Shown piece by piece: positions 45,501-57,687 of a stretch of DNA of 64,000 nt. Below the pieces are notes generated by a model. That model worked only from the letters and a program-made list of their open reading frames with translations. It ran no database searches and had not been told where the DNA came from. Source of the stretch: Bryopsis sp. KO-2023 (Eukaryota; Chlorophyta; Ulvophyceae; Bryopsidales; Bryopsidaceae); contig BSYQ01000014.1 in NCBI GenBank assembly GCA_030272585.1, positions 1,240,001 through 1,304,000 on the forward strand, in the 5' to 3' direction. The translations under genes and the position numbers were made by a program. How positions within the stretch are numbered: position 1 is the first letter of the stretch; the number at the start of each line of letters is the position of its first letter.

Positions 45501-47332
45501 GAAAGGATAGCAACTTCATCCACAGATCCAGGACAAAAAAAAGAAAAGCAAACAAAAAACCACACCACTTTTTCTGTTTTGGTAGATTTTCATTATTTAT
45601 TTGGTTGGCTGCAGCACCTCATTGGCCACGTCGAGGGCTTCGTCAAGTTTGCTCTCTTCCAGGTACAATTCCACAATGGCAATCCGAGTCGCTGCACTTC
45701 GGCTTCCCAATTTCAGGCCACGAGCGAAAAGCCTTATCATGGCCTCGTTCCAGTTTCCGTTTTTGAGCGAAACTCGATTCTTCGGCAGTCCAGCCAAGTA
45801 CGTGACTCCGTACTAAAAGAGAAAGGAAGAAAAAATCAATCAAAAAGGCAAGAGTTTTCTGATGCAAGAAAATTTCCATGACCAGAAATGTCATGGAATC
45901 AGTCCTCCAAAAATTTTTCATGTCATTTACTGTTATTATTATTAACATTTTGTTAAATTCAAATCCACATAAACGTATCTATTTATTTATTTATCATTTA
46001 TTAATTGTTTACTCTTTTTTTTTACTTTTTTTTCTTTTGGGCGGGGGGGGGGGGGGGGATACTGTGTTGCTGTATTTATTCCTGGTGTCCCTTTTTTTTT
46101 TCGCTTTCGCAACACCACTATCCAAAAAAAATAAATCATCCAAAGAAAGAAAAAAACAGCATCAAGAAACGTTACTATTATATCACCTCCATTCGGCTGG
46201 GCGTTTCGTTGGTCGTCTTGGATTTTGCTTTTCTCCGCCTGAGGGCCAGCCCCAGTTGAACTCCGCTTTCGCCTTCCCAAGGAAACATATGCATCAATCG
46301 GCATCCGATTTTCTCGGTAACTTCCAGCAGCAACGGCGTGTTTCCCCCAATCACATCCTCCATCCCTACCCGAAAAAACAAAATCCATAAAGAAAAAACT
46401 AACCCTCTGGACAAAACAGACAAACCTCGAATGGCAGCCCCACCTCTGGTAGTCACGGTTTAACCAAACTGTGACTTAGACATGAAATCCTTAAATTTCA
46501 AACTTCAAATTTCGCTGCCTGACAGGGAGGGGGGGGGGCTCACTGGAGTTCGGGACATCTCCAACACCAGCCAGTGCCATATATATATATATATATATAT
46601 TTATTTTTTGTTCTACGTTTAATTAAAAATTTAAAAAAAATGAAAAAAGACAGCAAATTCTTCTTCTATAGGGAAGAACCTACACATGCTATCCTGGTCA
46701 ATCAATGCATATCTTACCGCTCAAGACGCCTGAGCCCAGCTTGTGCAGCTTTCGAACCACCGTGAGAGAGGAGGATCGCATGAATCTAGGCAGCACCCCG
46801 GATTTGACACTCTCCAGCACCGGAGCCAAGGTGACACTTCCGGAGGACATTCTCGTGATGGAACTGAAGCCAGCATGGTCCCCATGGCTTTCCACCGTCA
46901 ATTCTGACGAAAATTGCCCGACCATGGAGGGGGTGTCTGGCGCATTGAATTGCGGAAACGGTTGGGTGATTTTTATCTTGAGGGATTCTGAGTGGGTGAA
47001 CCTGCAAGAAGAAAAGGAGAAGTGCTTTTTTTTGGTTTTTTGTTTTTAACCGAGAAGAAGAAATGAAGATTATGTTTGCTGGCTGTTGGTGGCAGGGTAG
47101 GCAAAGAAAAAAATTCGCAAAATTATGAAAAGCTGCGCGAACTTGCGGTGCTTTTGGAAAAAAAAATGTTTGTGGAGGATCAGGAAGCTTCGCAGAAGCT
47201 GATCGTCGCATTGGACTGTGGATCTTGTAGCCAACGGTTCAAAATGGTACTGTTCTCTTTTCAGGGAAAATTTTATTGGATGCAGGTAGTCTTCTGTTGA
47301 TTTCTTTTCTTACTCAATGAACCTTGATCCTC

Positions 47333-47365
<33 letters not shown>

Positions 47366-50300
47366 GGTTTTTTAATCGAAAAATCTCAGAACACGTTTTC
47401 GTGGTGTTATGTATCCACCTGGAAACTGAGGTTTTTCTGTGGGCATGCGTCATGTCAGGATCGGAGGCGGCCGGCAATTCATGCAGGGAAGAGGAAAAGC
47501 TCTGGAACATCGCACTGGATGTCAGACTTTCCCTCCTTGCTACTTCCGGGGACCCGACCTCCTAAGCAATGAAAACAGACGTTGAACAGAACGAATCGAA
47601 ATTCTACCAATTTTATTTATTGATTTATTGTTATTATTATTACTATTACTGTTATTTTTATTTTTATTTTTATTTTTTATTTTTATTATTATTTTTTTTT
47701 GGGGGGGGGGGTGTCCTGGGCTTTTCTCTTGTCTGGGTTCACCAAGGTTTTTTCAACATTTCCCCCCACCAGCCCAATTCAAAAGAAAAAGATCAGCGAA
47801 TGAACAGGTTTCTTTAAATGAAAGACAATAAAAACAATATAACAAAGTAAAAATAAAATAAAAATACAGGTGCTTTTAATTTACCTGGCCACCGACAGCT
47901 TTTTGACCCCCCAGCGCTTCCTCGTTAATTTCCAGGAGCCGCAAGGCCGTCAAAAAAGGCATCGGAGAACAGCATCCACCTACGCAGAAAGGGGTTATTG
48001 AAAATCTGTATTTTTCAATTGTGCTTTCAATAGAATTATGTAAAGCTTTGTAATTGTGTTGTTTCTGTGATAGCGGCCCGAGGAAAAAACAAAAACAAAA
48101 ACAGGTTCTTGGCTAACCGAGGAAATCAACAGCGATAGAAAATAAAAAAAATAAAAATTGCACTTGTTCACCCTCACTATTTATTTTTTTTTCCCAAAAG
48201 GCATAGCATTGTGTGGGGTCCCCACCCACACAACATATTTTCCGAAGCAGCGCTATGGTAACTGAATAAAAAACTTGGAAAAAAAAACCGATGTTTTTTC
48301 TTTTCTTTGATACTGACCAGATTTTCCGTGTATCATTTTGTAACACCGCTCCAAGGCTTGCAATCTCAAATTGTATCGATGGACGCTTTGGGCCTCCGCA
48401 CAATAAATAGCTTTGCAGTACCTGATCATTCAAAATCACTTCAACAAAACGAAAAATAATAGAAAAAGCAGAAAAGAAAGGTCGACAATTTCGGACTTGA
48501 AGAAACAAAAAAGCTCTAAACATTGCAGAAGAAAAAAAGAAACGGAAAAAAAAAAGAGCAATGAGGCTACGTACTGAAGCTCAGGAAAAAGACATCTACA
48601 GACATTTTTCCCATCTGGGATTCCTTCTGAGAAAAAATATATATTAAAGCAACCATCCAAACCAGCTTCGTCTTTTGGCTGTCCCTCTTTCAAAAAAAAA
48701 AATGGAATAAAAATACAAAAAAAAACTTAATGAAATTCAAAGACACCTGACACATACATCAAAAGGTAGGTCTCATGATATTTGACGTGGGCAGGGTAGG
48801 GCGGCGCAATTTCCACAATTTCTTTCAGAGTGGAGCAAACTGGGCTGTTGGCTTGCAGAGCTTCCTCCATGTATTCCCCCATGACTTTCGTCCGGACCGC
48901 CCCCGGCTCACACTCCTCCCGATTCCCAATGGTGCAATGCTTGGAGCCCAAAACCTCTTGAACTCTTTCCTCCAGTGCAGCCTCGTGATGAGCCATCTGA
49001 GAACCAGCAAAAACAGGTGTTGATTGTTGGGGGGGAAAAAACCCACACACACTCAGAAACAGTGAAAAGAAATTTTGAAAAAAAAAAGGGGGGGGGAAGG
49101 AGTCGCAAATTCATGTTGGGGTTGCTCAGCTTGAAAAAAAATGGGAGGCTTTTGGGGTTATCTTGGGGATTTTTTTTTTTTTTTTTGAACTCACATGCTT
49201 TTATTATTTTTGTTCATTTTATTTTTTTCCCCCCCTTAAATTTACTCCTGCCAAAACCTCACCTGTATGTCTGCCAGATGGCAAAGAACCATCAGTCTCG
49301 TCTCGGGCGATAAACCCACCCTTTTCAAAATTTTCTGCAGGGTTTCCTCAGCTTCGTCCCTCTGGTCAGACTTCACCAGAGCATCCGCAAGCCTCGTGGA
49401 AAACACAATGCACTTGGCTTCATCCTCCCCTGATAACTCTGCCTTGGGGAAAAAATAAATAAAAAAAAGCATGTCAAAAATGATGACAAAAAAATGTATT
49501 AAAAATAATATTTAGTCTTAAGAAAATATTTATTTACTTTTTTTCAAAAAAAAAAACAAAATTCGTAAGATCAGGAAAACCCCAGCCTCTTGCACAAATT
49601 ATCGAAGGTCTTTACCAATGTTCGTAGAGCCCAGACGGCGCTTTCATATGAATCCATTTTTTCGTAAACTTCAGCCAAGCCTTGCCAGGCTGGCATTGCT
49701 GAAGGGTTGATCTCCGTCCCTCGAACATAGGAAGATTCTGCCTGAAGCATATGACCCAACAAAATTGACCTCTGTTTTTATATTTAGAAAAATCTTAGCT
49801 GGAGATTCAAGCAATTACACTTTTCCAGATCTGTAGAGCATTAATCTGATCTGTCAAGATTGTTTTTGATTTTTTTGATTTTAAATGTATTGGATCGAGG
49901 TTGAAAGTTTCATGTTATCCTATCCACTACATGCAAACGAGCGATACGGGCCTGTTGATATTTGATATTTCTATTATTTCTTAACAAATAAATAAAATTA
50001 TTTTAAATATTTTTCACACCTGCACCAAGTAATCCGCCAAATCCAACTGAGATTTAGTCAAATCACGAAATCTCAATCCCAATTCCCCCTCTTTTTTGAA
50101 CCAAACCTTCACACTGTAATCCTACCTTATCATGATCTTCCAAAGAAAATGCAGCTTTGCCCAACAATCTAACATCCCCATTCAAAACACAGCCGTTCAA
50201 TTACACAACCCAACAAGATTAGCATTGTCAAAAATAAGCAACAGGATGGGGGTAAAACTTTCAATTTGAATCAACCCGATTACAATGGCATCACGTAATT

Positions 50301-50700
50301 TCGAAACAATCCAGATTTTAAGGGTGTGGGTTCGGCGTCCCCCGCACGCGACGTCTTATGCCAATGACGTCTATACTATTTTCTCAACCCTATATCGAAA
50401 AAAACACACGTCCATATATCCCGAAAGAGAGAAAGACAACCAAGCCATCGAACCAATATCTGCGTCTCGCGGAAAACTTGGGACAAAATCCTTATTCGGT
50501 CTGCAACTGAAACATACACCTAGGGAGAAAGAGATCACAGATCCTGTCTGAAGAGGATCTATTTGCGACACGTACAAGCAAGCCTCGTAAGAGTCCTTCT
50601 TGCTATCCAAGACGCTTTCGCAGCGGCGCACCGTTTCGGCGAAGTCGCCGTTCTTGTACGAATCTCTGGCCGCGCGTAATCTACTCTTTACCGACTCCAT
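36526..50700 (-). CDS. SKI3: SKI3/TTC37-like tetratricopeptide protein, 28 exons
   Basis: The scaffold subunit of the Ski complex, which feeds cytoplasmic mRNA to the exosome for 3'-5' decay. Exons (minus): 50700-50570, 50168-50126, 49741-49616, 49442-49263, 48996-48754, 48626-48571, 48421-48318, 47979-47885, 47561-47419, 47001-46718, 46365-46187, 45812-45618, 45277-45054, 44819-44666, 44531-44343, 44117-44013, 42670-42398, 42076-41792, 41568-41287, 40993-40711, 40499-40000, 39749-39515, 39334-39009, 38751-38563, 38328-37946, 37688-37539, 37277-37021, 36731-36526. Total 5820 nt, 1939 residues, all phases consistent. TPRs run from the N-terminus (SYKNGDFAETVRRCESVL, AWQGLAEVYEKM) through YLYKLGQVYWSLGKK and ALGKCG...ALNRALQLNP to the C-terminus (KAVHVKPWDLDMWKKLE). 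Exons 9-11 (residues about 327-528) are Ser-rich and not TPR-like. The 37539 donor is GC. The last donor and exon 6 frame are the least certain. Confidence 0.85.
43458..43562 (-). other. Possible alternative terminal exon of the SKI3-like gene
   Basis: After a TTTAG acceptor, 34 codons (VHVLKGFLAES ... EELGALD) run in phase with the end of exon 16 (44013) to a TAG. Splicing to it would give an 851-residue short form. The main model skips it, because exon 17 joins exon 16 in frame and restores TPR homology. No AATAAA seen nearby. Confidence 0.25.
46578..46601. repeat. (AT)n microsatellite
   Basis: About 12 AT units in a SKI3-like intron. Confidence 0.85.
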
Positions 50701-50855
50701 GCAGCTTTCCGTTTTTACAAAAATCGAAACCCAGTTCGATCCCAATGCGAGACGAGGACAGAAGCAGGGACGAGTTTTAACATCGTGAAGGGGGAAGCTT
50801 CCTCAAAAGTTAGCCGGCCAATTTCGAGAAAATTGAAAATTGAGGGGGAAATCGA
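50701..50855. promoter_or_regulatory. 155-bp divergent promoter interval
   Basis: The ATG of the SKI3-like gene (minus, 50700) and the ATG of the TPR/beta-helix gene (plus, 50856) are 155 bp apart. Both 5' UTRs and promoters must lie here or overlap the genes. No clear TATA box. Confidence 0.6.
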
Positions 50856-53826
50856 ATGGAGGAGGTGATGCGACCCGAGGTTTTGCTCTTTTGGTTTTCT
50901 TTCCCTTTGTTTTGTTGCGTTGATTTTTGGTTCTCTTGGTTTTGTTTTCCCCACTTAGTGTGGGTGGCTTCGTTCTGTTTTTATCGTGCAGGTGCAGCGA
51001 TTGAAAGAAGAGGCCAATCTCAGCATCAGAAAAAAAGACGCACCCGCCGCCATCCAGAGATACACACAAGCAATCAGGATATGCAGGCGCCTCCACGACG
51101 CTTCACAGAAGGGCCAACCCTCACCGGCATGTGAGAATGTCGACTTATCAAACCAACTTGCGGAGTCGGAAACGGGCGAAAGTGCTCGAGACGTCCTTGG
51201 TCAGCTGTTCAGCAATCGCGCGTACGCTTACTTGCAAACAAAGTCGACTGCAGCCGCCAGGGACGATGCGCTGGAGTCGACACGATTGCTGGCGAACTGG
51301 GCCAAGCCTTGGTATCGGCTGGCGCTCGCACACTTGGGACTGCAGCAATTTAGCGAGGCGTTTTCAGCGTGCAATCATGGCTCGAAGCTGGTGGAGAAAA
51401 ATGATGAAGCAGCCGCAAGGTGGAATAAAAGAAAGGGTGGTCTCCACCCCTGCTTGCTTTCCTATATCCTCTGAAGTCTGGTGTCGTGCGACGCTTCACT
51501 CGTGAGAGTTTATTGTCAGGGTTGTGGAGTTTGAAGACCTGCTCTCCAAGATTCGACTGCATGCCTTGTTGAGAAACGAACGGGTCGGTCTCTCTGGTCG
51601 AGTGCTTGAAGTTCGAGATGCTGGGGAAAACGCGTGGCTTGGTTTGCCAGCCCCAGATGAGAAGGAGCCGTCTGACGTCCCTCAGCTTCCCTCCACATCG
51701 TTGCCTTGCGGAGCTATCGAGTATGGTGGCATCTCCGCAGCCTCCGCCAGCTGCAGCCCATCGCAGAGGGAAACGTAAGCCTCCTTCGTCTGACATCAAA
51801 AATTCCAATTGGGGGGAGTCCAGAGAGGTCCCCACGCCCCTCTCTCGCTAAATCTATTGTCAAAGCTCCGCATCTCCGTTGTCTTTGTCGGACTCTTTTT
51901 CTTTAGAAACGGGAATTGGGATTGTGGTGTGATTCATTGGGTCCCTTAAGTGTCCGCAGCACCGCGCTGCTTGCCGTGAATTGCAATGCTCTGAACCCAG
52001 TTTTCCACAGGCTGACGTTCAAGTGCATCCATGACGCCCTGGATGAGTCGCTCGATGGAGACGAGATCGTGTTGAGAGAGGGGGTCCATAACGGCTTGGG
52101 AAAAGCAGTGAACGTCGACAAGAGGTTAGTTCTTGTATTGGATGGTTGGCCTCCTCTTTAGAATAGCCTCACCAACCAGGGACTTCTGCTGGGTTTTTTC
52201 CAGGGTCTTGATAAGAGGCATCGGACGATTGGGATGCACAAAGATAGATCAAAGGGCGAACAGCCCCACTTTCAGAATTACTGCCAGTGCCACCATATTG
52301 AACATTGATTTGGACATGACCGGCTTCAGAGAATGCATCTTGGTGGATGGCGATTCCACCTGCCAGCCAATCATCCACAATTGCATTCTTAAATGTAGTG
52401 GGGATGATGGGGTCAACTTGAGCGGGGAATGCAAGCCAACGTTTCACAAGTGCTCGATAGAGGTTGGATCCATAGATTTAAATTTAAATTCTCACTCACC
52501 AATATACCAGACTGTAACAAAAAGCCACCCAAAAATATTACAAGACATGCCACCGCAGAGCCAAAAGCATCAGGAGTAACGAAAAGAAATGAGGGGTTTC
52601 ATTTCCCCTACTGCTTTGAGGATCTGACCAGGCACATCATCAACAGAAAAATGTGCTGTAAACATTGTTTCCCTGGCTCCAATGGTGGTGGTTATCTTGC
52701 TAGGCGAGGAAAAGCGGCATCAAGACATTCGATTCTTCGAAAGGTGTGTTTCTGGGCTGCATGATATCTGAGTGTGGAGGTCCGGGATTGAGGGGTATGT
52801 CAGATTCAAATACGAAACTGGAGGGATGCACCATTCAGAAAAACAAGGAGGATGGACTTGTGGCGATGGACAGGTAGAAGAACAACCATAAAATAGCAAC
52901 ACCTGCAGTTGAAAGCATCGACAAGTGCGATACCTAACATGGACGGGCACCAAGTCTCAAGATATTGACATAGAACTATATTATACAAGGGTAGATCAGG
53001 CAGGCAGATTTTGGCATCTAGAGTATCAAGGCTTTATGCCTTCACCAGAACCCCCGACACACTCAGTACTTATGCTTCACTGTTTCGAAAGAGAAGCCCC
53101 AGATTTACACAAACATAGAAATCAGTCAAACAGAAAATCTCATCACTTAACTCCACAAGCTTAGCCCAAGTTCGTCTCATATGCATGCCCGAACAGATCA
53201 TAACCTCTGTCGTGAATTGTGCCGAGAGAGAAATCAACTTTATGAATTGAATAACGCTTTTCGATCGACTGTGCTCTCAGGGCAAAGGTGCAACTGTCGT
53301 CCACAAGAATTATGGAAAACAAAGGCCCAGGGATTGACATCAGCGACTGCGCTAGAGTAATAATAAACAACAGCAACGTCCATGGAAACGTGGGAGGGGT
53401 GTGGCTTTGGCAAAAAGGAAAAATTCAGGTGTTACTGCAAAAAACATTGATAAACAAAAAAAAAAAAAGATGTGTTTCACCTGATTTCATGCAACGAAAT
53501 TTTTTTGATTCCATTTTAAAAAGCAGAATAAAAGGATACAAAGCAAGCGTTGTGAAAATGTTGCACAATTTATCAATCCTCAAGGCGTGGCTCTCGGCCA
53601 ACAGGGAAAGGGAAGCACTGTGGAGGGTGGGCCATGCTACGCACTGCTGGCTGAGGGACAGGATGTCAAAATCGACCTCGAATCGACAAAAATTGTTGGT
53701 GAAATAGTCGCTGCAGAAAACTTGGAATCCAGAGTAGCTCAGGATAATAGCCTCCTCCCTCCAAAAACACCATCCTATTATCCACCTGAAAGCGGCCCCT
53801 TTGTTTTTCACCCAAGGCAATATTAG
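50856..53826 (+). CDS. TPR and right-handed parallel beta-helix protein, about 8 exons
   Basis: Exons: 50856-50879, 50992-51419, 51520-51774, 51907-52124, 52204-52462, 52704-52873, 53281-53428, 53605-53826 (about 574 residues). N-terminal TPR: EEANLSIRKKDAPAAIQRYT, FSNRAYAYLQ, WYRLALAHLGLQQFSEAFSAC. A linker follows, then a parallel beta-helix (PbH1-type repeats): ALNPVFHRLTFKC, CQPIIHNCILKCSGDDGVN, KPTFHKCSIE, SSKGVFLGCMISECGGPGL, TKLEGCTIQKNKEDGL, IMENKGPGIDISDCARV. Beta-helices of this kind occur in SHCBP1, FBXO10/11 and carbohydrate-binding proteins; TPR suggests a protein-interaction scaffold. The exon 3 to exon 4 junction does not keep frame in my model, so a small exon or another donor is missing there. 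Confidence 0.7.
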
Positions 53827-54983
53827 TTTGCAATCTTTGTCTCACACATTTCGATCAGTAATTTTGATTTTGTGTAAAATCTTGACTCGTATGTTTTAGA
53901 AAAGCTGTGGGACTGATTTTGGGTGTGCGAGAATACGGTGGTTTTTTCCCCTGATGCTGAATGTTGTTTTTTTGAGTACAAAGACGTATGTTAGTTTTTA
54001 ACATTACTGCTATGAATAATATTGGCAGCCAACAACACATTATTGTGACGCTTCCGTGTGAATTCCCGACATTCAATGCAAAATGATGAAAAACTGCGGC
54101 TATTTAGTTTCCACCAGGTGTAATATTCACCTCCATTGTATTAAGCTTGAGGAAACGATCAAAGATTGGGGTGATATTTTAATACCCTGCAAAAACCTGC
54201 ATGGTTCCATTCTACTAGCCAGAAATTTCCTTTGGCGTGGGCTGTCATTGTTCTGTAGGCAATCCTCAAATTTGAAAAGAAAAGAAGAAAGAGGATAGTT
54301 CATGTGGAATAAAAGGGAGGGGATTTCAAACAAATGGATAACCAAACTTTCCTGCATGGAATTGGGGAGGGGATTTTTTGTCTGAAAATGATAACGACAA
54401 ATGCTCAATTGTATATCACAGAGCCACATGGTAGCGCATACGTTCCAGAGTTTCAATGTCAATGTTTTCAAAGGAACACAATCTGCTCCAATCGATCGAT
54501 CGTGGTCTTGAGGGTTGGTGGCTGAAGAGTACGAATTCGCTCAGGAGTGTTGCAGTACTCCACAGTGGCTGCCATTGCCCATCCGAACATGCCTTTTACA
54601 ATGAGAATTCAAAGGCATATTTTTTCGAAACGTGTTTTCTGTTGGGTCGGGGTGGGACGCTGCTGTCCAAAGCTTCTGTGTCGTTTTGCGTTTCCTGTTT
54701 TTGAAGCAGTCGCAGACAGCGTGTTCGTTCGGCTGTCGGGGCGAGTTGTTCGGCTGTGCTCTCGACTACCTCGGAGCGAGTGTCGTGGAGTCTTTTCGTT
54801 TTCTTGTTTTTTTTCTGACGCAGGCGATGTGATGCCTCAGATCTGTCCCCTCCCGCTTCTCGAGACGTCACCTCGTCGGCCCCTCCGCTAATGCCAAAAC
54901 AGATTTTCCGCGGCTCTTGCGGGAAGATTGCGGCGCGCTCCATGAAGGGTATATATACGTTTTGTCTTTTCCATTGAACGTGA
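53827..54983. other. Intergenic, no gene recognised
   Basis: AT-rich 3' flank of the beta-helix gene, then mixed sequence towards the tRNA gene. Open stretches around 54600-54940 have no recognisable content. Confidence 0.45.
54950..54957 (+). promoter_or_regulatory. TATA-like element upstream of tRNA-Ser
   Basis: TATATATA-like run about 27-34 bp before the tRNA 5' end, the position of upstream TATA elements of plant and fungal tRNA genes. Confidence 0.45.
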
Positions 54984-55065
54984 GCAGTCGTGTCCGAGTG
55001 GTTAAGGAGGCAGACTAGAAATCTGCTGGGCTCCGCCCGCGCAGGTTCGAATCCTGCCGACTGCG
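54984..55065 (+). tRNA. tRNA-Ser (anticodon AGA)
   Basis: 82 nt. Acceptor stem GCAGTCG pairs with CGACTGC; discriminator G. A-box TGTCCGAGTGGTTAAGG, anticodon stem GCAGA / TCTGC around loop CTAGAAA, a long variable arm (TGGGCTCCGCCCGC), and B-box GGTTCGAATCC. The type II long arm and AGA anticodon identify serine. No intron. CCA is not encoded, as usual in eukaryotes. No T-run terminator directly after the gene. Confidence 0.95.
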
Positions 55066-56268
55066 ATCTATTGGATCCCAGAAATGTTGGGAGGTTGCCT
55101 CATTTCCTGTCTCTGGGAATTTTTATGGAGTTTTCATAAGGTTTCTGGTGGGAAATGGATCCTGGGGAGGGGGTGGTGCTGCTGGAGATGGACTGCTGTT
55201 GTGAAAATTGGGGGATTTGCCTGTCACATCATTTTTCTTTTGTCGCATTGCGGGGCGCCATGTTCTGTTTTTCGTGCTTGGAGGCTTACAGCTTTTTGGG
55301 ACCTCACGATGTGGCGTGTTTCGACACACGAAAGATTCCTTCCTGCAACGCCCCTATTTCAGGTACGACAACGCAAATTGCGAAAGGTGAATTGGATTTT
55401 TTTGGGGGAGGTCGCTGTTTTCATCCCGACCAGTTCTACATTACAAATCGCAGCGTTTTGGGCGCGCAACTGTCGCGAGTCGCGCTCGTCTTCCTTGCTG
55501 CGCAGCGCGGAGAGGTCGAAACGCGCCAATGGCGAGCTCCCAGTAGGTCGATCTATAATGGTTGCGGTGGCAGCAGGGTAGCTGCATCTGCCCGACCATG
55601 TCCAATCAGGCATTTGCAAAAAACAAACAAACAAACAACATTTGCAAAAAACACTTAGCAGCCAATGTGAACACAAATTTCAATCCTTGAGATAAATTCC
55701 TGGGCTTCTGCCATGTAATTTTTGGTTGAGATAAATTCAAATAATAAATGAGTGAATATATATAGGTGAAACTCATTTGCATGCATGGGCTGGATGGGGC
55801 CCTGATGCAATCCATGATTAGTAAATATTTTAGTCATATATTTCAGAATAAAATAAATAAGTCAGTCTGACAAGAGGGTATTTGAGAGCATTCATTTTTT
55901 TTTTCAAAACCAAGGGTATTGAGGCGTGAAAAAGGATCAAACATAAATTCGCTTCCACTTTATTTAATTTGTTTCAGCTCCGTTCCTCAGTTATAATAGC
56001 AGGATCTTTTTTACAAAATCATTTCCAATTTCTTTTTTTTTTGTAATTTCAAACAGCCTTACATGCATCACCTTCACGGTGAAACATTTTTCTCTTCGGA
56101 AAATCAATTTCTTGCATCAGTTCTTTTCCCTCCGATTTTCGATTTTCTTTTTTGCAAATCAAACAAACAAACAAACATCAATTACATTGTGTAGGAGAGA
56201 CATTCTCCTATTAGTTGAACGGTTTTGCAAAACACCAAAAAAGAACTTGTCCCGGCCGATTGTGCAAG
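55066..56268. other. No gene recognised; may hide 5' exons of the TRP-like gene
   Basis: I could not find S1-S2 exons of the channel here. The open stretches at 55084-55660 have no recognisable domain. Confidence 0.4.
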
Positions 56269-57687
56269 TACATCAACGCTATCGACCCTCGGGATGGAGC
56301 CAGCGAATGGCTGAAGTTGCGATCCAGGACGTCGGGATTCATCCGCTACGTTTTCGAATCGAAATGGAACGCGCTGGAATTCGCGACCTACGTGCTGGTG
56401 GCCGGCGTAAACCCGGCCGCAGGAACTCCAGGTCGTGGTGATATATATCACCAACATAGCCCTCTGGTGGAAAACGCTATACTACATGCAGATCTTCTCC
56501 CCCACAACTCCCCTGGTGATCGCCATCTTCAGGATCATGAACGACATGCTGTCGCTGGTCCTCCTAGGCTCCATCGTCTTGTTCGGATTTGGGCTGGCCT
56601 ATTTCGTGTTGCTGCATCCCGAGCCTGGGGAGGAAATCGACCCACGGTTCGGGACCATGCTGAGGTCGATCTATTCGGTGTTCACCATGTTGCTCGGCTT
56701 GTTCGACCTCAGCGTTTTCGAGGAGCTGGAGAACAGCGGGGGAATTTCGACACTGATGTTCGTGATGTTCGTGCTGGGGATGGTGGTGGTGCTGCTGAAC
56801 TTGCTGATCGCCATCATGAGCGACAGTTTCAACAGAATTCGGCAGGTCGAGGACTCTGCGTTCATCCAAGCGTAGGCTAGGACCATCCAAGATGTGGAAA
56901 ACTCGATTTTCTATGCAAGGTGGTGCATGAACTCTTGGTTGCATATGAAAAGCTCGAACGAATGGACTGGACAGTTCAAACATAGAACAGTTTTTTTTCC
57001 CAGAATAGTTTTTTCCCAAAATTGAAGAAATTACCCCATCAAACATGCATTACTTGTCATCCGCATGCATTCGTGCATGCATTATTAGTCATCGTCAGGG
57101 ATTCAGGATCAATTCAGATCATTTTGATGATAATGCACTCAGTATGTACCACTCCATTCCTTAGGATACTCCCCTCTGGCCTTCATCAAAGTTTTTTCTG
57201 GACATGAATATGTTGATAGGATCCAGGACCTGTATTGCAGGCGAGAATTCCCTCCGTACATGCACATATTGATTCCTCAACATCAAGGTGGGGGTGGGGC
57301 CAGCTCCAGCCGAGATCCCAGAGATCGACAATTGCCTGCACCACACAGGTGGGAGGAACAGGGAAAAACCCACCACATGAAACCACATGAAAGTACTGTT
57401 GTTTTTTTGCAAGATCGACTCTCTTTGGCGTCCTAACAGATGAACAAATACGCTTCAAAAGCTGCCAACATCCATAAGAATAACAGCCTTGTGTTGTGTG
57501 TGGGACCGAAAGCGGGAAAGCTGGTGGTGATTGCATTCGATCGATCGAGGGGCAGATGGGATGCTTGCATGACAGACTTGACGAGGTGGAAGCCAGAATA
57601 GAACGCATGGAGTTGAAACAGGATGAGGTCCTCAGAGCTTTGCTGCATTTAACCGGGAAAAGCAAACCCCAATCTCAAGGGGAATGA
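56269..57687 (+). CDS. TRP-like cation channel, 5'-truncated in view, frame problems
   Basis: Visible parts of a six-helix channel. S3: FESKWNALEFATYVLVAG. After a frame change near 56395-56460 comes S4 (VVVIYITNIALWWKTLYYMQ), then S5 (LSLVLLGSIVLFGFGLAYF), the pore (SIYSVFTMLLGLFD) and S6 (VVVLLNLLIAIMSDSF). An in-frame TAG at 56872-56874 follows FIQA, yet homology goes on (ARTIQDVENSIFYARW). Later exons give EFPPYMHILIPQH (about 57240-57285) and a C-terminal coiled coil (DRLDEVEARIERMELKQ, 57497-57687) as expected for tetramerising TRP-type channels. Either introns of only about 25-35 nt remove the two problems, or this is a pseudogene. The N-terminal half is not found upstream. Confidence 0.6.

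Larger units (their letters stand above)
37350..49098. repeat. T-run/G-run junction tracts scattered in SKI3-like introns
   Basis: Plus-strand runs of T directly followed by runs of G occur near 37355, 42125, 43980, 46017 and 47690. Reverse or related C/A and A/G forms occur near 47333 and 49080. Each has 7-20 bases per half. They are all intronic. Confidence 0.7.

Noticed and set aside
44666-45812. Gene end at 45597 (TAA after VLQPTK), splitting the SKI3-like locus into two genes.
   Set aside because: A GAG|GTGCTG donor at 45618 joins in phase to GLDFLERRQL at 45277 and the TPR homology continues; the stop is intronic.
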